Assembly (NCBI GenBank): GCA_934622035.1 | Contig: CAKTVG010000014.1 | Span: forward strand, 8,861 to 72,860 | From: an uncultured Oscillospiraceae bacterium | Lineage (GTDB): Bacteria > Bacillota > Clostridia > Oscillospirales > Oscillospiraceae | Direction: 5' to 3' | Length of the DNA stretch: 64,000 nucleotides | Part shown: piece by piece, positions 41,748-50,124 of the stretch | Position numbering within the stretch: position 1 is the stretch's first letter | Layout: every line of letters begins with the position of its first letter | The notes under the pieces: model-generated | What the model saw: only the letters and a program-made list of their open reading frames with translations | Databases searched by the model: none | Told to the model about the DNA's origin: nothing | Translations under genes and position numbers: made by a program

Positions 41748-42953
41748 TTACCGTTTTTTTGCGAGAGGCACGGACTTTTCCTGCACCTCGTTCAGGGCGA
41801 TGATGATCTGATTGGATACAAGCCAGCCCTGCTCGGTCAGGACCCAGCGGCCGTCGTCCGTTTTTTCCGCGTAGCCGCGCCCGGCGAAGCGGGTGAGCAG
41901 CTCGTCGAGGGGCTGGAAGGGCATCAGGTAGCTTTTTTCATATTCCTCGGCGTTGATGCCGAGGTTTGTGCGCAGGCGCAGCATGACATATTCCCCCGCG
42001 CGCTCGCGCATGGGAATGCTCTCGCATTCGCGCAGGACGGTGCCGTGCTGGCGGATGCCGTCGATATAGCCGCGCAGATCGGCCACGGCGCTGAAGCGCT
42101 TGCCGCCGAAGTCCGACGCCGCCGAAGGCCCGAAGCCGAGGTATTCCTCCAGCTTCCAGTATTTCAGATTGTGCCGCGAGGCAAAGCCTGGCTTGGCGAA
42201 ATTGGAAATTTCATAGTGCTCGTAGCCGTAGTCGCGCAGGATGCGGCAGGCGGCCAGATACATCTCGGCCTGCTTGTCGTCGTCTGGCAGGTTGGCGCAG
42301 TCGCGATAGCTCCACAGCGGCGTGTTTTCCTCCACGCGCAGGGCGTAGGCGGAAAGGTGATCCGGCTTGAGCGTCAGGACGTTTTCCACCGTCTCCTTCC
42401 AGGCGGTGAGCGTCTGGTTGGGAAGGCCGTACATCAGGTCGAGAGAGACGTTGGTAAAGCCCGTCTCCCGCGCACGCGCGACGGCCTGCCGCGCCTGCTC
42501 ATAGTTATGCGGGCGGCCGAGCTTTTTGAGCATCTCGTCGTCGTCGGACTGCACGCCGATGGAAATGCGGTTAAAGCCCGCGCGCAGGAGCTTTTTCAGT
42601 CCCTGCTTCGTCACGCTGTCGGGGTTTGCCTCGAGCGTGATCTCGGCGTCCGGGCTGAGGCGGAAGCGGCGCTGAATCTCGTCAAGGATTTTTTCCAGAT
42701 TTTCTGCGCCGAAGAAGCTCGGCGTGCCGCCGCCGAAATAGACCGTATCGACGGTATGCTCCGGCGTGAGCCGGCCGGACTCCTTGATGTGGTCGGCCAG
42801 CGCCTGCAAATAGTCGTCCGTCACATGCCGGTCGCGCCCGCCGCCGAGGGAATAGAAGTCGCAGTATTCGCACTTGCTCTTGCAGAAGGGAATGTGGACA
42901 TAAATGCCCAGCTTTTTCTCCGCAGCAGGGCGCTTGGTCAGAATGAATGCCAT
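41748..42953 (-). CDS. hemW: Radical SAM heme chaperone HemW-like protein
   Basis: 401 residues. The radical SAM cluster motif is IPFCKSKCEYCDFYS (CxxxCxxC plus the extra Cys typical of HemW/HemN). GGGTPSFFGAENLEKIL, EANPDSVTKQGLKKLLRAGFNRISIGVQS and the C-terminal HemN domain are present. HemW inserts heme into respiratory enzymes; this family is often wrongly annotated as coproporphyrinogen oxidase. Full HemN needs additional N-terminal sequence that is missing here. AGGAGG precedes the ATG. Confidence 0.92.
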   Translation of the reverse strand: MAFILTKRPAAEKKLGIYVHIPFCKSKCEYCDFYSLGGGRDRHVTDDYLQALADHIKESGRLTPEHTVDTVYFGGGTPSFFGAENLEKILDEIQRRFRLSPDAEITLEANPDSVTKQGLKKLLRAGFNRISIGVQSDDDEMLKKLGRPHNYEQARQAVARARETGFTNVSLDLMYGLPNQTLTAWKETVENVLTLKPDHLSAYALRVEENTPLWSYRDCANLPDDDKQAEMYLAACRILRDYGYEHYEISNFAKPGFASRHNLKYWKLEEYLGFGPSAASDFGGKRFSAVADLRGYIDGIRQHGTVLRECESIPMRERAGEYVMLRLRTNLGINAEEYEKSYLMPFQPLDELLTRFAGRGYAEKTDDGRWVLTEQGWLVSNQIIIALNEVQEKSVPLAKKR

Positions 42954-42963
42954 GAAACGCCTC

Positions 42964-43482
42964 CTATTTCTTCTCCGCGAAGAAGGCGCGGAAGGCCTCC
43001 GGCGTGCCGGTCACAAAGCCCGCCTTGTCCACGAAGAACCAGTTCTTGTGGCGGCATTGCAGGAGAAACAGGTGCTCCGTCTCGCGGAAATCGTTGACGC
43101 CGGAGTAGCCCTCTTCAATGACGTCGTCGCTGAGGTCGTTCGACTGCACCAGAATCAGGTCAAAAAACTCCGTGGTCAGGTGAATCTCGTCCACGCCGTA
43201 ATTCCGGCGGACGCCCGCCTCCCACCTTCTCAGCGCGCGCTTCTGCGCAAAGAACTGGTTGAAGACCAGATACGCGCCCGCTGCGACGAGCAGCAGAAGG
43301 ATGATCCAATTTTTCTTACTCTGCGTCGTGGCGATCAGATAGACCATCAGGCCGATGAGCGCCAGGACGATGCCGTCGAGCACATAAGAGACGATGCGCA
43401 TGAGCTTTCCGCCCACGGCCTTGGACGCCTCCAGCTGATTTTCAAAATTCAGCGTGGTTTTGACAACAAATTTCGGCTCCAT
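42964..43482 (-). CDS. YcxB-like membrane protein
   Basis: 172 residues. Two membrane helices (about 30-50 and 58-78) follow a short N-terminal beta segment, and a C-terminal domain contains HLTTEFFDLI, YSGVNDFRETEHLFLL and FFVDKAGFVTGTPEAFRAFF, the pattern of the YcxB C-terminal domain. Function unknown. It lies between gyrA and hemW on the same strand, 2 and 10 bases away, so it is probably a member of the gyrase transcription unit. Confidence 0.75.
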   Translation of the reverse strand: MEPKFVVKTTLNFENQLEASKAVGGKLMRIVSYVLDGIVLALIGLMVYLIATTQSKKNWIILLLLVAAGAYLVFNQFFAQKRALRRWEAGVRRNYGVDEIHLTTEFFDLILVQSNDLSDDVIEEGYSGVNDFRETEHLFLLQCRHKNWFFVDKAGFVTGTPEAFRAFFAEKK

Positions 43483-43484
43483 GC

Positions 43485-45962
43485 TTATTCTTCCTCCGCT
43501 TCCACGCGCTGCACCGCGATCAGGCGGCTGCCCGCGTCCACGCGCATCAGAATGACGCCCTGCGTGTCGCGGCCGTAGAGATTGATGCTGCTGGCCGGGG
43601 TGCGGAGAATGACGCCGCCGGACTCGATGAGCATGATGTCGTCCGTCTCGCCGACGACCGCCGCACCGGCGACCTTGCCGGTCTTTTCGGTCAGGCGGTA
43701 ATTGCGCAGACCCTTGCCGCCGCGGCCCTGCACCTCGTCGCCGCGCAGATAGCTTTCGACCGGGGTGCGCTTGCCGTAGCCGTTTTCGGTGACGGTGAGC
43801 AGCGCCTTGCCCTCCTCCGCGACGGCAGCGCCGATGACGCAGTCGTCCGTGCCAAGGCGGATGCCGCGCACGCCCGCCGCATCGCGGCCCATGGGACGCA
43901 CGTCCGTCTCTTCAAAGCAGATGGCCATACCGTTGCGCGTGGCAATGAGCAGCTTGTCGCTGCCGGTGGTGCGCATGACGCCGATCAGCTCGTCGCCCTC
44001 GTCCAGGGACAGCACGCGGATGCCCGCCTTGCGCGCGGTATATACCGCGCTGAGCTGCAGGCGCTTGACCGTGCCGTTCTTCGTGACCATGGCAAGATAT
44101 TCGTTTTCGGGGAAGTCGCGGGTCAGCAGCATCGCCGTGACGCGCTCGTCCGGCTCCAGCGGCAGGACGTTGACAATGTTCGTACCTCTGGCCGTGCGCC
44201 CGGCCTCGGGGATGAGATAGCCCTTCTTGCGGTGCACGCGTCCGCGGTTCGTGAAGAACAGGACGTAATCGTGCGTGGAGGCGATGAAGAGGTTTTTCAC
44301 ATAGTCCTCTTCCTTCAGGCTCTGACCGGAGACGCCTCTGCCGCCGCGGCGCTGCGTGCGGTAGGTATCGACGGGCATGCGCTTGATGTAGCCCGCGTTG
44401 GACAGCGTGTAGCAGCAGTCCTCCTCCTCGATGAGGTCCTCGATGTCGATCTCGTCCTCGACGTCCTGAATCTCCGTGCGGCGGTCGTCGCCGTACTTTT
44501 CGCCGATGGCGCTCAGCTCCTCCTTGAGGATGGCCTTGACGAGGTTCATGTCGCCCAGCACGCGCTGGAAGTAGGCGATCTTCTCCTCCAGCTCCTTGTA
44601 TTCGTTCTGGAGCTTTTCGCGGTCGAGGCCCTGCAGGGCCTTCAGACGCATATCCAGAATGGCCTGCGCCTGAATGTCGTCCAGACCGAAGCGCTGCATC
44701 AGGTTTTCCTTGGCGTTGTCGTAGCTGGTGCGGATGATGCGGATGACCTCGTCGATGTTGTCCTGCGCGATGAGCAAACCCTCGAGAAGGTGGGCGCGCT
44801 CCTGTGCCTTGCGCAGGTCGTAGCGCGTGCGGCGGATGATGATTTCTTCCTGATAGGTCAGATATTCGTCCAGAATCTCGCGGAGAGTCAGCACCTTCGG
44901 CTGGCTCTGGTTTTTCACGAGCGCGAGCATGTTGACGGCGAAGGTCGTCTGCATCTGCGTCTGCGCGAACAGGCGGTTCAGAACGACCTGCGCATTGGCC
45001 TCGCGCTTGAGCTCAATGACGATGCGCATGCCGGTGCGGTCGGACTCGTCGCGGATGTCGGAAATGCCGTCGAGCCGCTTGTCGTTGACCTGGTCGGCCA
45101 TGGCCTTGATGAGCATACGCTTATTGACCTGATAGGGAATTTCTGTGACGATGATGCGCTGGCGGTTCTGGCCGAACTCCTCCAGCTCCGTGCGGGCGCG
45201 CATGGTAATGCGGCCGCGGCCGGTGGCATAGGCGGCGCGGATGCCCGCCCGGCCGAGGATCAGCGCGCGCGTCGGGAAATCCGGGCCCTGAATGTGCTCC
45301 ATAAGGTCGGCCAGCGTGGTCTCGGGGTTGTCCAGAATGCACAGGCAGGCGCCGATGACCTCGCGCAGATTGTGCGGCGGGATATTCGTGGCCATGCCGA
45401 CGGCGATGCCGGACGAGCCGTTGACCAGCAGATTCGGGAAGCGGCTGGGCAGCACGCGCGGCTCCTTGCGCGTTTCGTCGAAGTTCGGATCCCAGTCCAC
45501 GGTTTCCTTGTCCAGGTCGCGGAGCATCTCATTGGAGATCTTGCTCAGACGCGCCTCGGTGTAACGGTAGGCCGCGGGGGGGTCGCCGTCCACGGAGCCG
45601 AAGTTGCCGTGGCCGTCAACGAGCATGTAGCGCATGGAAAAATCCTGTGCCAGGCGCACGAGGGCGTCATAGACGCTCTGGTCGCCGTGCGGATGATACC
45701 GGCCCAGCACGTCGCCCACGCAGGTGGCGGACTTTTTGAACGGCCGGTCCGAGGTCAGATTGTCCTCGTACATGGCGTAGAGAATACGGCGGTGCACCGG
45801 CTTCAGGCCGTCGCGCACGTCCGGCAGGGCGCGCCCGACGATGACGGACATCGCGTATTCCATGTAGCTTGTGGTCATTTCGTGAACCAGCTCGGAGGAG
45901 ACGATGTTCTGCTGCGGGAACATGATATCCTCCGGCCGGTAATCCTTCTTATGATGTGCCAA
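43485..45962 (-). CDS. gyrA: DNA gyrase subunit A
   Basis: 825 residues. The N-terminal winged helix holds the active tyrosine in AAYRYTEARLSK; GQSLKEEDYV-like and GRGGKGLRNYR segments mark the C-terminal beta-pinwheel, with QRRGGRGVSGQ corresponding to the GyrA box (QRRGGKG), which identifies gyrase rather than topoisomerase IV. In the quinolone region the sequence is HPHGDQSVYDALVR, with Gln at the position of E. coli Ser83 and Asp at the Asp87 position. Twelve bases after gyrB. Confidence 0.97.
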   Translation of the reverse strand: MAHHKKDYRPEDIMFPQQNIVSSELVHEMTTSYMEYAMSVIVGRALPDVRDGLKPVHRRILYAMYEDNLTSDRPFKKSATCVGDVLGRYHPHGDQSVYDALVRLAQDFSMRYMLVDGHGNFGSVDGDPPAAYRYTEARLSKISNEMLRDLDKETVDWDPNFDETRKEPRVLPSRFPNLLVNGSSGIAVGMATNIPPHNLREVIGACLCILDNPETTLADLMEHIQGPDFPTRALILGRAGIRAAYATGRGRITMRARTELEEFGQNRQRIIVTEIPYQVNKRMLIKAMADQVNDKRLDGISDIRDESDRTGMRIVIELKREANAQVVLNRLFAQTQMQTTFAVNMLALVKNQSQPKVLTLREILDEYLTYQEEIIIRRTRYDLRKAQERAHLLEGLLIAQDNIDEVIRIIRTSYDNAKENLMQRFGLDDIQAQAILDMRLKALQGLDREKLQNEYKELEEKIAYFQRVLGDMNLVKAILKEELSAIGEKYGDDRRTEIQDVEDEIDIEDLIEEEDCCYTLSNAGYIKRMPVDTYRTQRRGGRGVSGQSLKEEDYVKNLFIASTHDYVLFFTNRGRVHRKKGYLIPEAGRTARGTNIVNVLPLEPDERVTAMLLTRDFPENEYLAMVTKNGTVKRLQLSAVYTARKAGIRVLSLDEGDELIGVMRTTGSDKLLIATRNGMAICFEETDVRPMGRDAAGVRGIRLGTDDCVIGAAVAEEGKALLTVTENGYGKRTPVESYLRGDEVQGRGGKGLRNYRLTEKTGKVAGAAVVGETDDIMLIESGGVILRTPASSINLYGRDTQGVILMRVDAGSRLIAVQRVEAEEE

Positions 45963-45974
45963 GAGACGTCCTCC

Positions 45975-47915
45975 TTAATAGTCCAGATTTACAACGTTCT
46001 TCGCGTTCTGCTCGATGTATTCCTTGCGCGGCTCGACCTTCTCGCCCATGAGAAGTGCGAAGGTCTCGTCGGCCTTGATGGCGTCCTCGAGGCAGATGCG
46101 GCGCAGCGTGCGGGTTTCGGGGTTCATGGTCGTCTCCCACAGCTCGTGCGGGTCCATTTCGCCCAGGCCCTTGAAGCGGCTGATGTCGATCTTTACGGCG
46201 GGGTTGCCTCCGCGCATCTCACCGGAGACGGCGTCGCGCTCAGCCTCGGAATAGGCCACGCGCTGCTGCTTGCCGCGCGTGAGCTTGAACAGCGGCGGCA
46301 CGGCGGAATAGACATAGCCCTGCTCGATGAGCGGCCGCATGAAGCGGAAGAAGAAGGTCAGAAGCAGCGTGCGGATGTGCGCGCCGTCAACGTCGGCATC
46401 GGCCATGATGACGATCTTGTGATAGCGGAGCTTTTCGATATTGAACTCCTCGCCGATGCCCGCGCCCAGCGCCGTAATGACGGGCTGGAGCTTATCGTTG
46501 CCGATGACCTTGTCCTCTCTGGCCTTTTCCACGTTGAGCATCTTGCCCCAGAGCGGCAGGATGGCCTGGAAGCGGGAGTCGCGGCCCTGCGTTGCCGAGC
46601 CGCCTGCGGAATCGCCCTCGACGATGTAAATCTCGGTGAGGGAGGGATCCGTCTCGTTGCAGTCGCGCAGCTTGTCCGGCATGGCGGCGCCGCCGAGGGC
46701 GGTCTTGCGGCGGATGGACTCGCGCGCCTTGCGCGCGGCCTCACGGGCGCGGTTAGCGGTCATGGCCTTGTCGAGGATGGTGCGGGCGATGGCGGGATGT
46801 TCTTCAAAATATTCCGTGAGCTGGGTGTTGACGATGTTGTCCACCAGCGTGCGGATGTAGGCGTTGCCGAGCTTGGCCTTCGTCTGGCCCTCGAACTGCG
46901 CATCCGTCAGCTTGACGGAGATGACGGCGGTCAGACCCTCGCGGCAGTCCTCGCCGGAGACCTTGTCGGCGTCGGTCTTGATGATGCCCATCTTCATGCC
47001 ATAGGCGTTCAGCACGCGCGTCAGGGCCGTCTTGAAGCCCGTCTCGTGCATACCGCCCTCCGGCGTGTGGATGTTGTTTGCAAAGGAAACGATCGTCTCG
47101 TTGTAGGCGTCGTTATACTGCATCGCAACCTCGGCCTCGGCGTTGTTCTTCGCGCCCGCGATGTAAATGACCTCGTCGTGCAGGGCGGTCTTGTGGCGGT
47201 TGTGCCAGAGCACGAACTCGCGGATGCCACCCTCGTAGCACATGGCGTCGGAGGAGCCGTCCTCGGTGCGCGCATCGCGGATAGTGATGTGCAGCCCGGC
47301 GTTCAGGAAGGCCTGCTCGCGCATGCGCGTATGCAGAATTTCATAGTCATAGGTCAGCGTGTCGAACATCTCGGGGTCGGGCTTGAAGGTAACGATGGTG
47401 CCGTGCTTCTCCGTGTTTCCGATCACGCGCATTTCCTGGGTAATATGCCCGCGGGAGAACTTCATCTGATAGATTTTGCCCTCCTTGTGGACCTCGACCT
47501 CCAGCCATTCGGACAGCGCGTTGACGACGGACGCGCCGACGCCGTGCAGGCCGCCGGAGACCTTATAGCCCCCGCCGCCGAACTTGCCGCCCGCGTGCAG
47601 CACGGTGTAGACGACCTCTAGCGCGGGCCGGCCGGTCTGCGCCTGGATGTCCACGGGGATGCCGCGGCCGTCGTCCTCGACGGTGATGGTGTCGCCGGGA
47701 TTGATCGTCACGACGATGTGCTTGCAGTAGCCCGCGAGCGCCTCGTCAATGGCATTATCCACGATCTCGTAGACGAGGTGATGCAAACCGCTCGAGGACG
47801 TCGAGCCGATATACATGCCGGGACGCTTGCGCACGGCCTCCAGACCCTCCAGGACCTGAATTTGCGACGCATCATATTCCTGATCTACTTTCGTGTTCAG
47901 CAATTCTTCAGACAT
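45975..47915 (-). CDS. gyrB: DNA gyrase subunit B
   Basis: 646 residues, the short Gram-positive form. ATPase motifs are EIVDNAIDEALAGYCK, DDGRGIPVDIQ and GGKFGGGGYKVSGGLHGVGASVVNAL. The TOPRIM part has EGDSAGGSATQGRDSRFQAI and DADVDGAHIRTLLLTFF. PLWGKMLNVEKAR replaces the more usual PLRGKxLNVEKAR (Arg to Trp). It works with GyrA to introduce negative supercoils. GGAGA lies upstream of the ATG. Confidence 0.97.
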   Translation of the reverse strand: MSEELLNTKVDQEYDASQIQVLEGLEAVRKRPGMYIGSTSSSGLHHLVYEIVDNAIDEALAGYCKHIVVTINPGDTITVEDDGRGIPVDIQAQTGRPALEVVYTVLHAGGKFGGGGYKVSGGLHGVGASVVNALSEWLEVEVHKEGKIYQMKFSRGHITQEMRVIGNTEKHGTIVTFKPDPEMFDTLTYDYEILHTRMREQAFLNAGLHITIRDARTEDGSSDAMCYEGGIREFVLWHNRHKTALHDEVIYIAGAKNNAEAEVAMQYNDAYNETIVSFANNIHTPEGGMHETGFKTALTRVLNAYGMKMGIIKTDADKVSGEDCREGLTAVISVKLTDAQFEGQTKAKLGNAYIRTLVDNIVNTQLTEYFEEHPAIARTILDKAMTANRAREAARKARESIRRKTALGGAAMPDKLRDCNETDPSLTEIYIVEGDSAGGSATQGRDSRFQAILPLWGKMLNVEKAREDKVIGNDKLQPVITALGAGIGEEFNIEKLRYHKIVIMADADVDGAHIRTLLLTFFFRFMRPLIEQGYVYSAVPPLFKLTRGKQQRVAYSEAERDAVSGEMRGGNPAVKIDISRFKGLGEMDPHELWETTMNPETRTLRRICLEDAIKADETFALLMGEKVEPRKEYIEQNAKNVVNLDY

Positions 47916-48006
47916 TCGGATTCTCCTTTTTCCGCATTTTCAGCGAAAGTACTTCAATCTAATAACAAATAACAATCAAATGGAATCATTCTGATTTTCT
48001 GCCCAT

Positions 48007-48192
48007 CCGTAGGTACGCGGCTCTGCCGCGCCCCTACAATCGGTACAAAATTGCGGTGTGTCTTTGCGGGTTGACCCTATGGTTAGTTCTAAGCTTCGGC
48101 TGCACCCGTAGGGCCTACCCGCAGGGGGCACGCCGCATCCGTAACGCTCCTTCGTCGCTGACAGCTGCGCAGACGGCGTGCCGTGGCCGCAA
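48007..48192. repeat. Composite palindromic repeat between remB and gyrB
   Basis: A GCGGCTCTGCCGCGCCCC palindrome (48007-48037), then a segment TCGGTACAAAATTGCGGTGT...GACCCTA also present at 49948-49995, then an 87-bp element (48106-48192) whose near copy is at 56227-56313. The 87-bp element has GGCACGCCG/CGGCGTGCC arms around a 40-base loop. Nothing else is seen in 47916-48220 apart from the gyrB upstream AT-rich DNA. Confidence 0.7.
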
Positions 48193-48220
48193 AGCGGCGC
48201 CTGCTTCCATTTTGCACCAA

Positions 48221-48472
48221 TTAACCCTTTTTCAGCCGTTTTTCCAATGCTGCGGCGTTAAATTGTGTCAAATACACCCGCTGCATGCCGAATTCCTCCA
48301 CTAAAACGAAGCTCTTCGGCAGCTCGCCAGAAACGTCCACCACCGCGCCCAGCTCCTCCGCCCGGCGCAGCAGCTCGCGCGTGTGCTTGGAGCAGGTGGT
48401 GTTGTCCAGGTCGAAGATGCCCAGAATGCTCTGACTGCGCACGGCCATATCGCCGCCGATGGGTAAATACAT
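48221..48472 (-). CDS. remB: RemB-like DUF370 protein
   Basis: 83 residues, the family length. SQSILGIFDLDNTTCSKHTRELLRRAEE and SFVLVEEFGMQRVYLTQFN match the DUF370/RemB (YaaB) pattern. In Bacillus, RemA/RemB relate to control of matrix genes, and remB lies between recF and gyrB, as here. GGAGG precedes the ATG. DNA binding is not obvious from the sequence. Confidence 0.88.
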   Translation of the reverse strand: MYLPIGGDMAVRSQSILGIFDLDNTTCSKHTRELLRRAEELGAVVDVSGELPKSFVLVEEFGMQRVYLTQFNAAALEKRLKKG

Positions 48473-48473
48473 C

Positions 48474-49577
48474 TCAGCCTCCGATCACGCCGTTGGAAAT
48501 CGTCAGAACCTGTCCCAGCTTCGTCAGCCGGTCGGTCTCGCAGCAGGTGATGAATACCTGACCCGTTTTGAGCTGATTTAAAACGAAATCCTGCCGTCCG
48601 GCGTCCAGCTCGGACAGCACGTCGTCCAGCAGCAGTACCGGCTCCTCGCCGCTGTCGCGGCGCATGAGCTCACGCTCCGCCAGCTTAATGGAAATTGCCG
48701 CCGTGCGCGTCTGACCCTGCGAGCCGTAAGCCCCGACGGGCAGCCCGTTCAGCGCCGCGGTAAAATCGTCCTTGTGCGGCCCGGAGAGGCACTGTGCGCT
48801 CTCCAGCTCCGCTCTGGCATGACTCTCCTGATGCGCCCGCAGCTGCTCGCGCAGCGTCTCCGGCGGGGCAAAGGGATCCGTAACGGAGGAAACGGTCTGG
48901 TATTCCAGCGTCAGCGCCTCCGCGCCGCCGGAAAATTCCCGGTGGAAGGCCGCCGCGCTCTCCTGGAGCGATTTTAAATACCGTGCACGGTAAGAAATGA
49001 CCAGCGCGCCGACCTGCGCCATACGCGCGTTGTACTCCGGCAGAATTTCCAGTAAGCCGGGGTTTTCAAAGCGGTCGCGCAGCAGCGCGGATTTCTGATC
49101 GAGCAACCGCTGATATTCCGACAGCGCGGCGTCGTAATTTGGCCGCAGCTGGCAAATCATCGTGTCGAGCAGCCGGCGGCGCGGCGCAGCGCCCCTTTTC
49201 AGCACCAGAAGGTCCTCCGGGCAGAACAGCACGCTGTGCAGCACGCTCGTAAACTCCGCCGCCGTTTTCTGCTTCACGCCGTTGAGCCAGAGCTGGCGCG
49301 GCCGCCGTCCGGAAAACAGCACCGCTCGCAGCGTCTGTTCGCGCTCCTGCGCGGTGACCTCGGCGGAAAGCTCGGCGAATTCGGCCTGAAAGCGAATCAG
49401 CTCCTGCTCCCGCCGCGTGCGGAAGGAGCGCCCGGTGGAGAGGTAAAAAATACCCTCTAAAAGGTTGGTCTTGCCGTTGGCGTTGCCGCCGACGAGCAGA
49501 TTCACCCCCGGCACCAGCGCGGCGCGGGACTCCTGATAATTCCGAAAATCCCGCAAATAGAGGCTATTGAGCTGCAT
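48474..49577 (-). CDS. recF: DNA replication/repair protein RecF
   Basis: 367 residues. The P-loop GGNANGKTNLLEGI is near residue 30 (Lys36). RSFRTRREQELIRF, SGPHKDDFTAALNG (SMC-like signature) and VLLLDDVLSELDAGRQDFVL (Walker B) follow. RecF loads RecA at gaps with RecO and RecR. It is in the standard position between the S4 gene and remB, overlapping the S4 gene by 14 bases. Confidence 0.97.
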   Translation of the reverse strand: MQLNSLYLRDFRNYQESRAALVPGVNLLVGGNANGKTNLLEGIFYLSTGRSFRTRREQELIRFQAEFAELSAEVTAQEREQTLRAVLFSGRRPRQLWLNGVKQKTAAEFTSVLHSVLFCPEDLLVLKRGAAPRRRLLDTMICQLRPNYDAALSEYQRLLDQKSALLRDRFENPGLLEILPEYNARMAQVGALVISYRARYLKSLQESAAAFHREFSGGAEALTLEYQTVSSVTDPFAPPETLREQLRAHQESHARAELESAQCLSGPHKDDFTAALNGLPVGAYGSQGQTRTAAISIKLAERELMRRDSGEEPVLLLDDVLSELDAGRQDFVLNQLKTGQVFITCCETDRLTKLGQVLTISNGVIGG

Positions 49578-49815
49578 CGCAGACGAGATAGCTCACGCCG
49601 TCAAAGCGGACGGTATCGCCGGGGCGCAGCTTTTTGCCGCGCATCAGGCAGACCTCGCCGTTGACCGTGACCTCACCGTTTTGAATAAAATTCTTCGCCA
49701 TACCGCCGGAACCGACGGCATTTGCCAGCTTTAAAAAGCTTTCCAGTTTAATAAACTCCGTAGTGATCGGGACGGAGACCCGCTCGGCGGCAACCCGCCT
49801 GACTCTGACTTTCAT
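49564..49815 (-). CDS. RNA-binding S4-domain protein (YaaA-like)
   Basis: 83 residues from ATG at 49815. The S4 fold is visible in ITTEFIKLESFLKLANAVGSGGMAKNFIQNGEVTVNGEVCLMRGKKLRPGDTVRF (described in order: helix, GGxAK, NGEV, RGKKLRPGD). It probably binds structured RNA or ribosome parts. GGAGGAAA lies 8 bases upstream. Conserved between dnaN and recF in Firmicutes. Confidence 0.92.
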   Translation of the reverse strand: MKVRVRRVAAERVSVPITTEFIKLESFLKLANAVGSGGMAKNFIQNGEVTVNGEVCLMRGKKLRPGDTVRFDGVSYLVCDAAQ

Positions 49816-49857
49816 ACATTTTCCTCCCAAGCGGTATCCCGCATGGTCTTTTTTATC

Positions 49858-50045
49858 TGCGCAGGGGCGTGGCTCTGCCGCGTCCTCGTGTAGGAATTCG
49901 CAAATCAGCGACTGCCTGCACCGGTCACGGCACGCCGTGACCCTACAGTCGGTACAAAATTGCGGTGTACTCCTTGCGGGAAGACCCTACGTAGGGTTCT
50001 AATTTACGATATCTCCGTAGGGCCACGGCGTGCCGTGGCCGCAAG
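49858..50045. repeat. Three palindromic repeats between dnaN and the S4 gene
   Basis: GGGGCGTGGCTCTGCCGCGTCC (about 49864-49885), GGTCACGGCACGCCGTGACC (about 49922-49941) and GGGCCACGGCGTGCCGTGGCC (about 50020-50040). The stretch TCGGTACAAAATTGCGGTGT after the second matches 48040-48059. No gene is seen in 49816-50124. Confidence 0.7.
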
Positions 50046-50124
50046 CTGGCACTCGCAAATATGCACGTCCCACCAAAATAAACACCAATTCCGGCAGGAC
50101 GAGAATCCCGCCTCCTGCCTGGCT

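Noticed and set aside
41748..42953. Coproporphyrinogen III oxidase (HemN)
   Set aside because: The protein has the HemW length and motif and lacks the HemN N-terminal part; no heme synthesis genes are adjacent.
44232..47621. Antisense open frame of about 1130 codons opposite gyrA and gyrB
   Set aside because: Shadow frame of two clear gyrase genes; no start signal, no recognisable domain.
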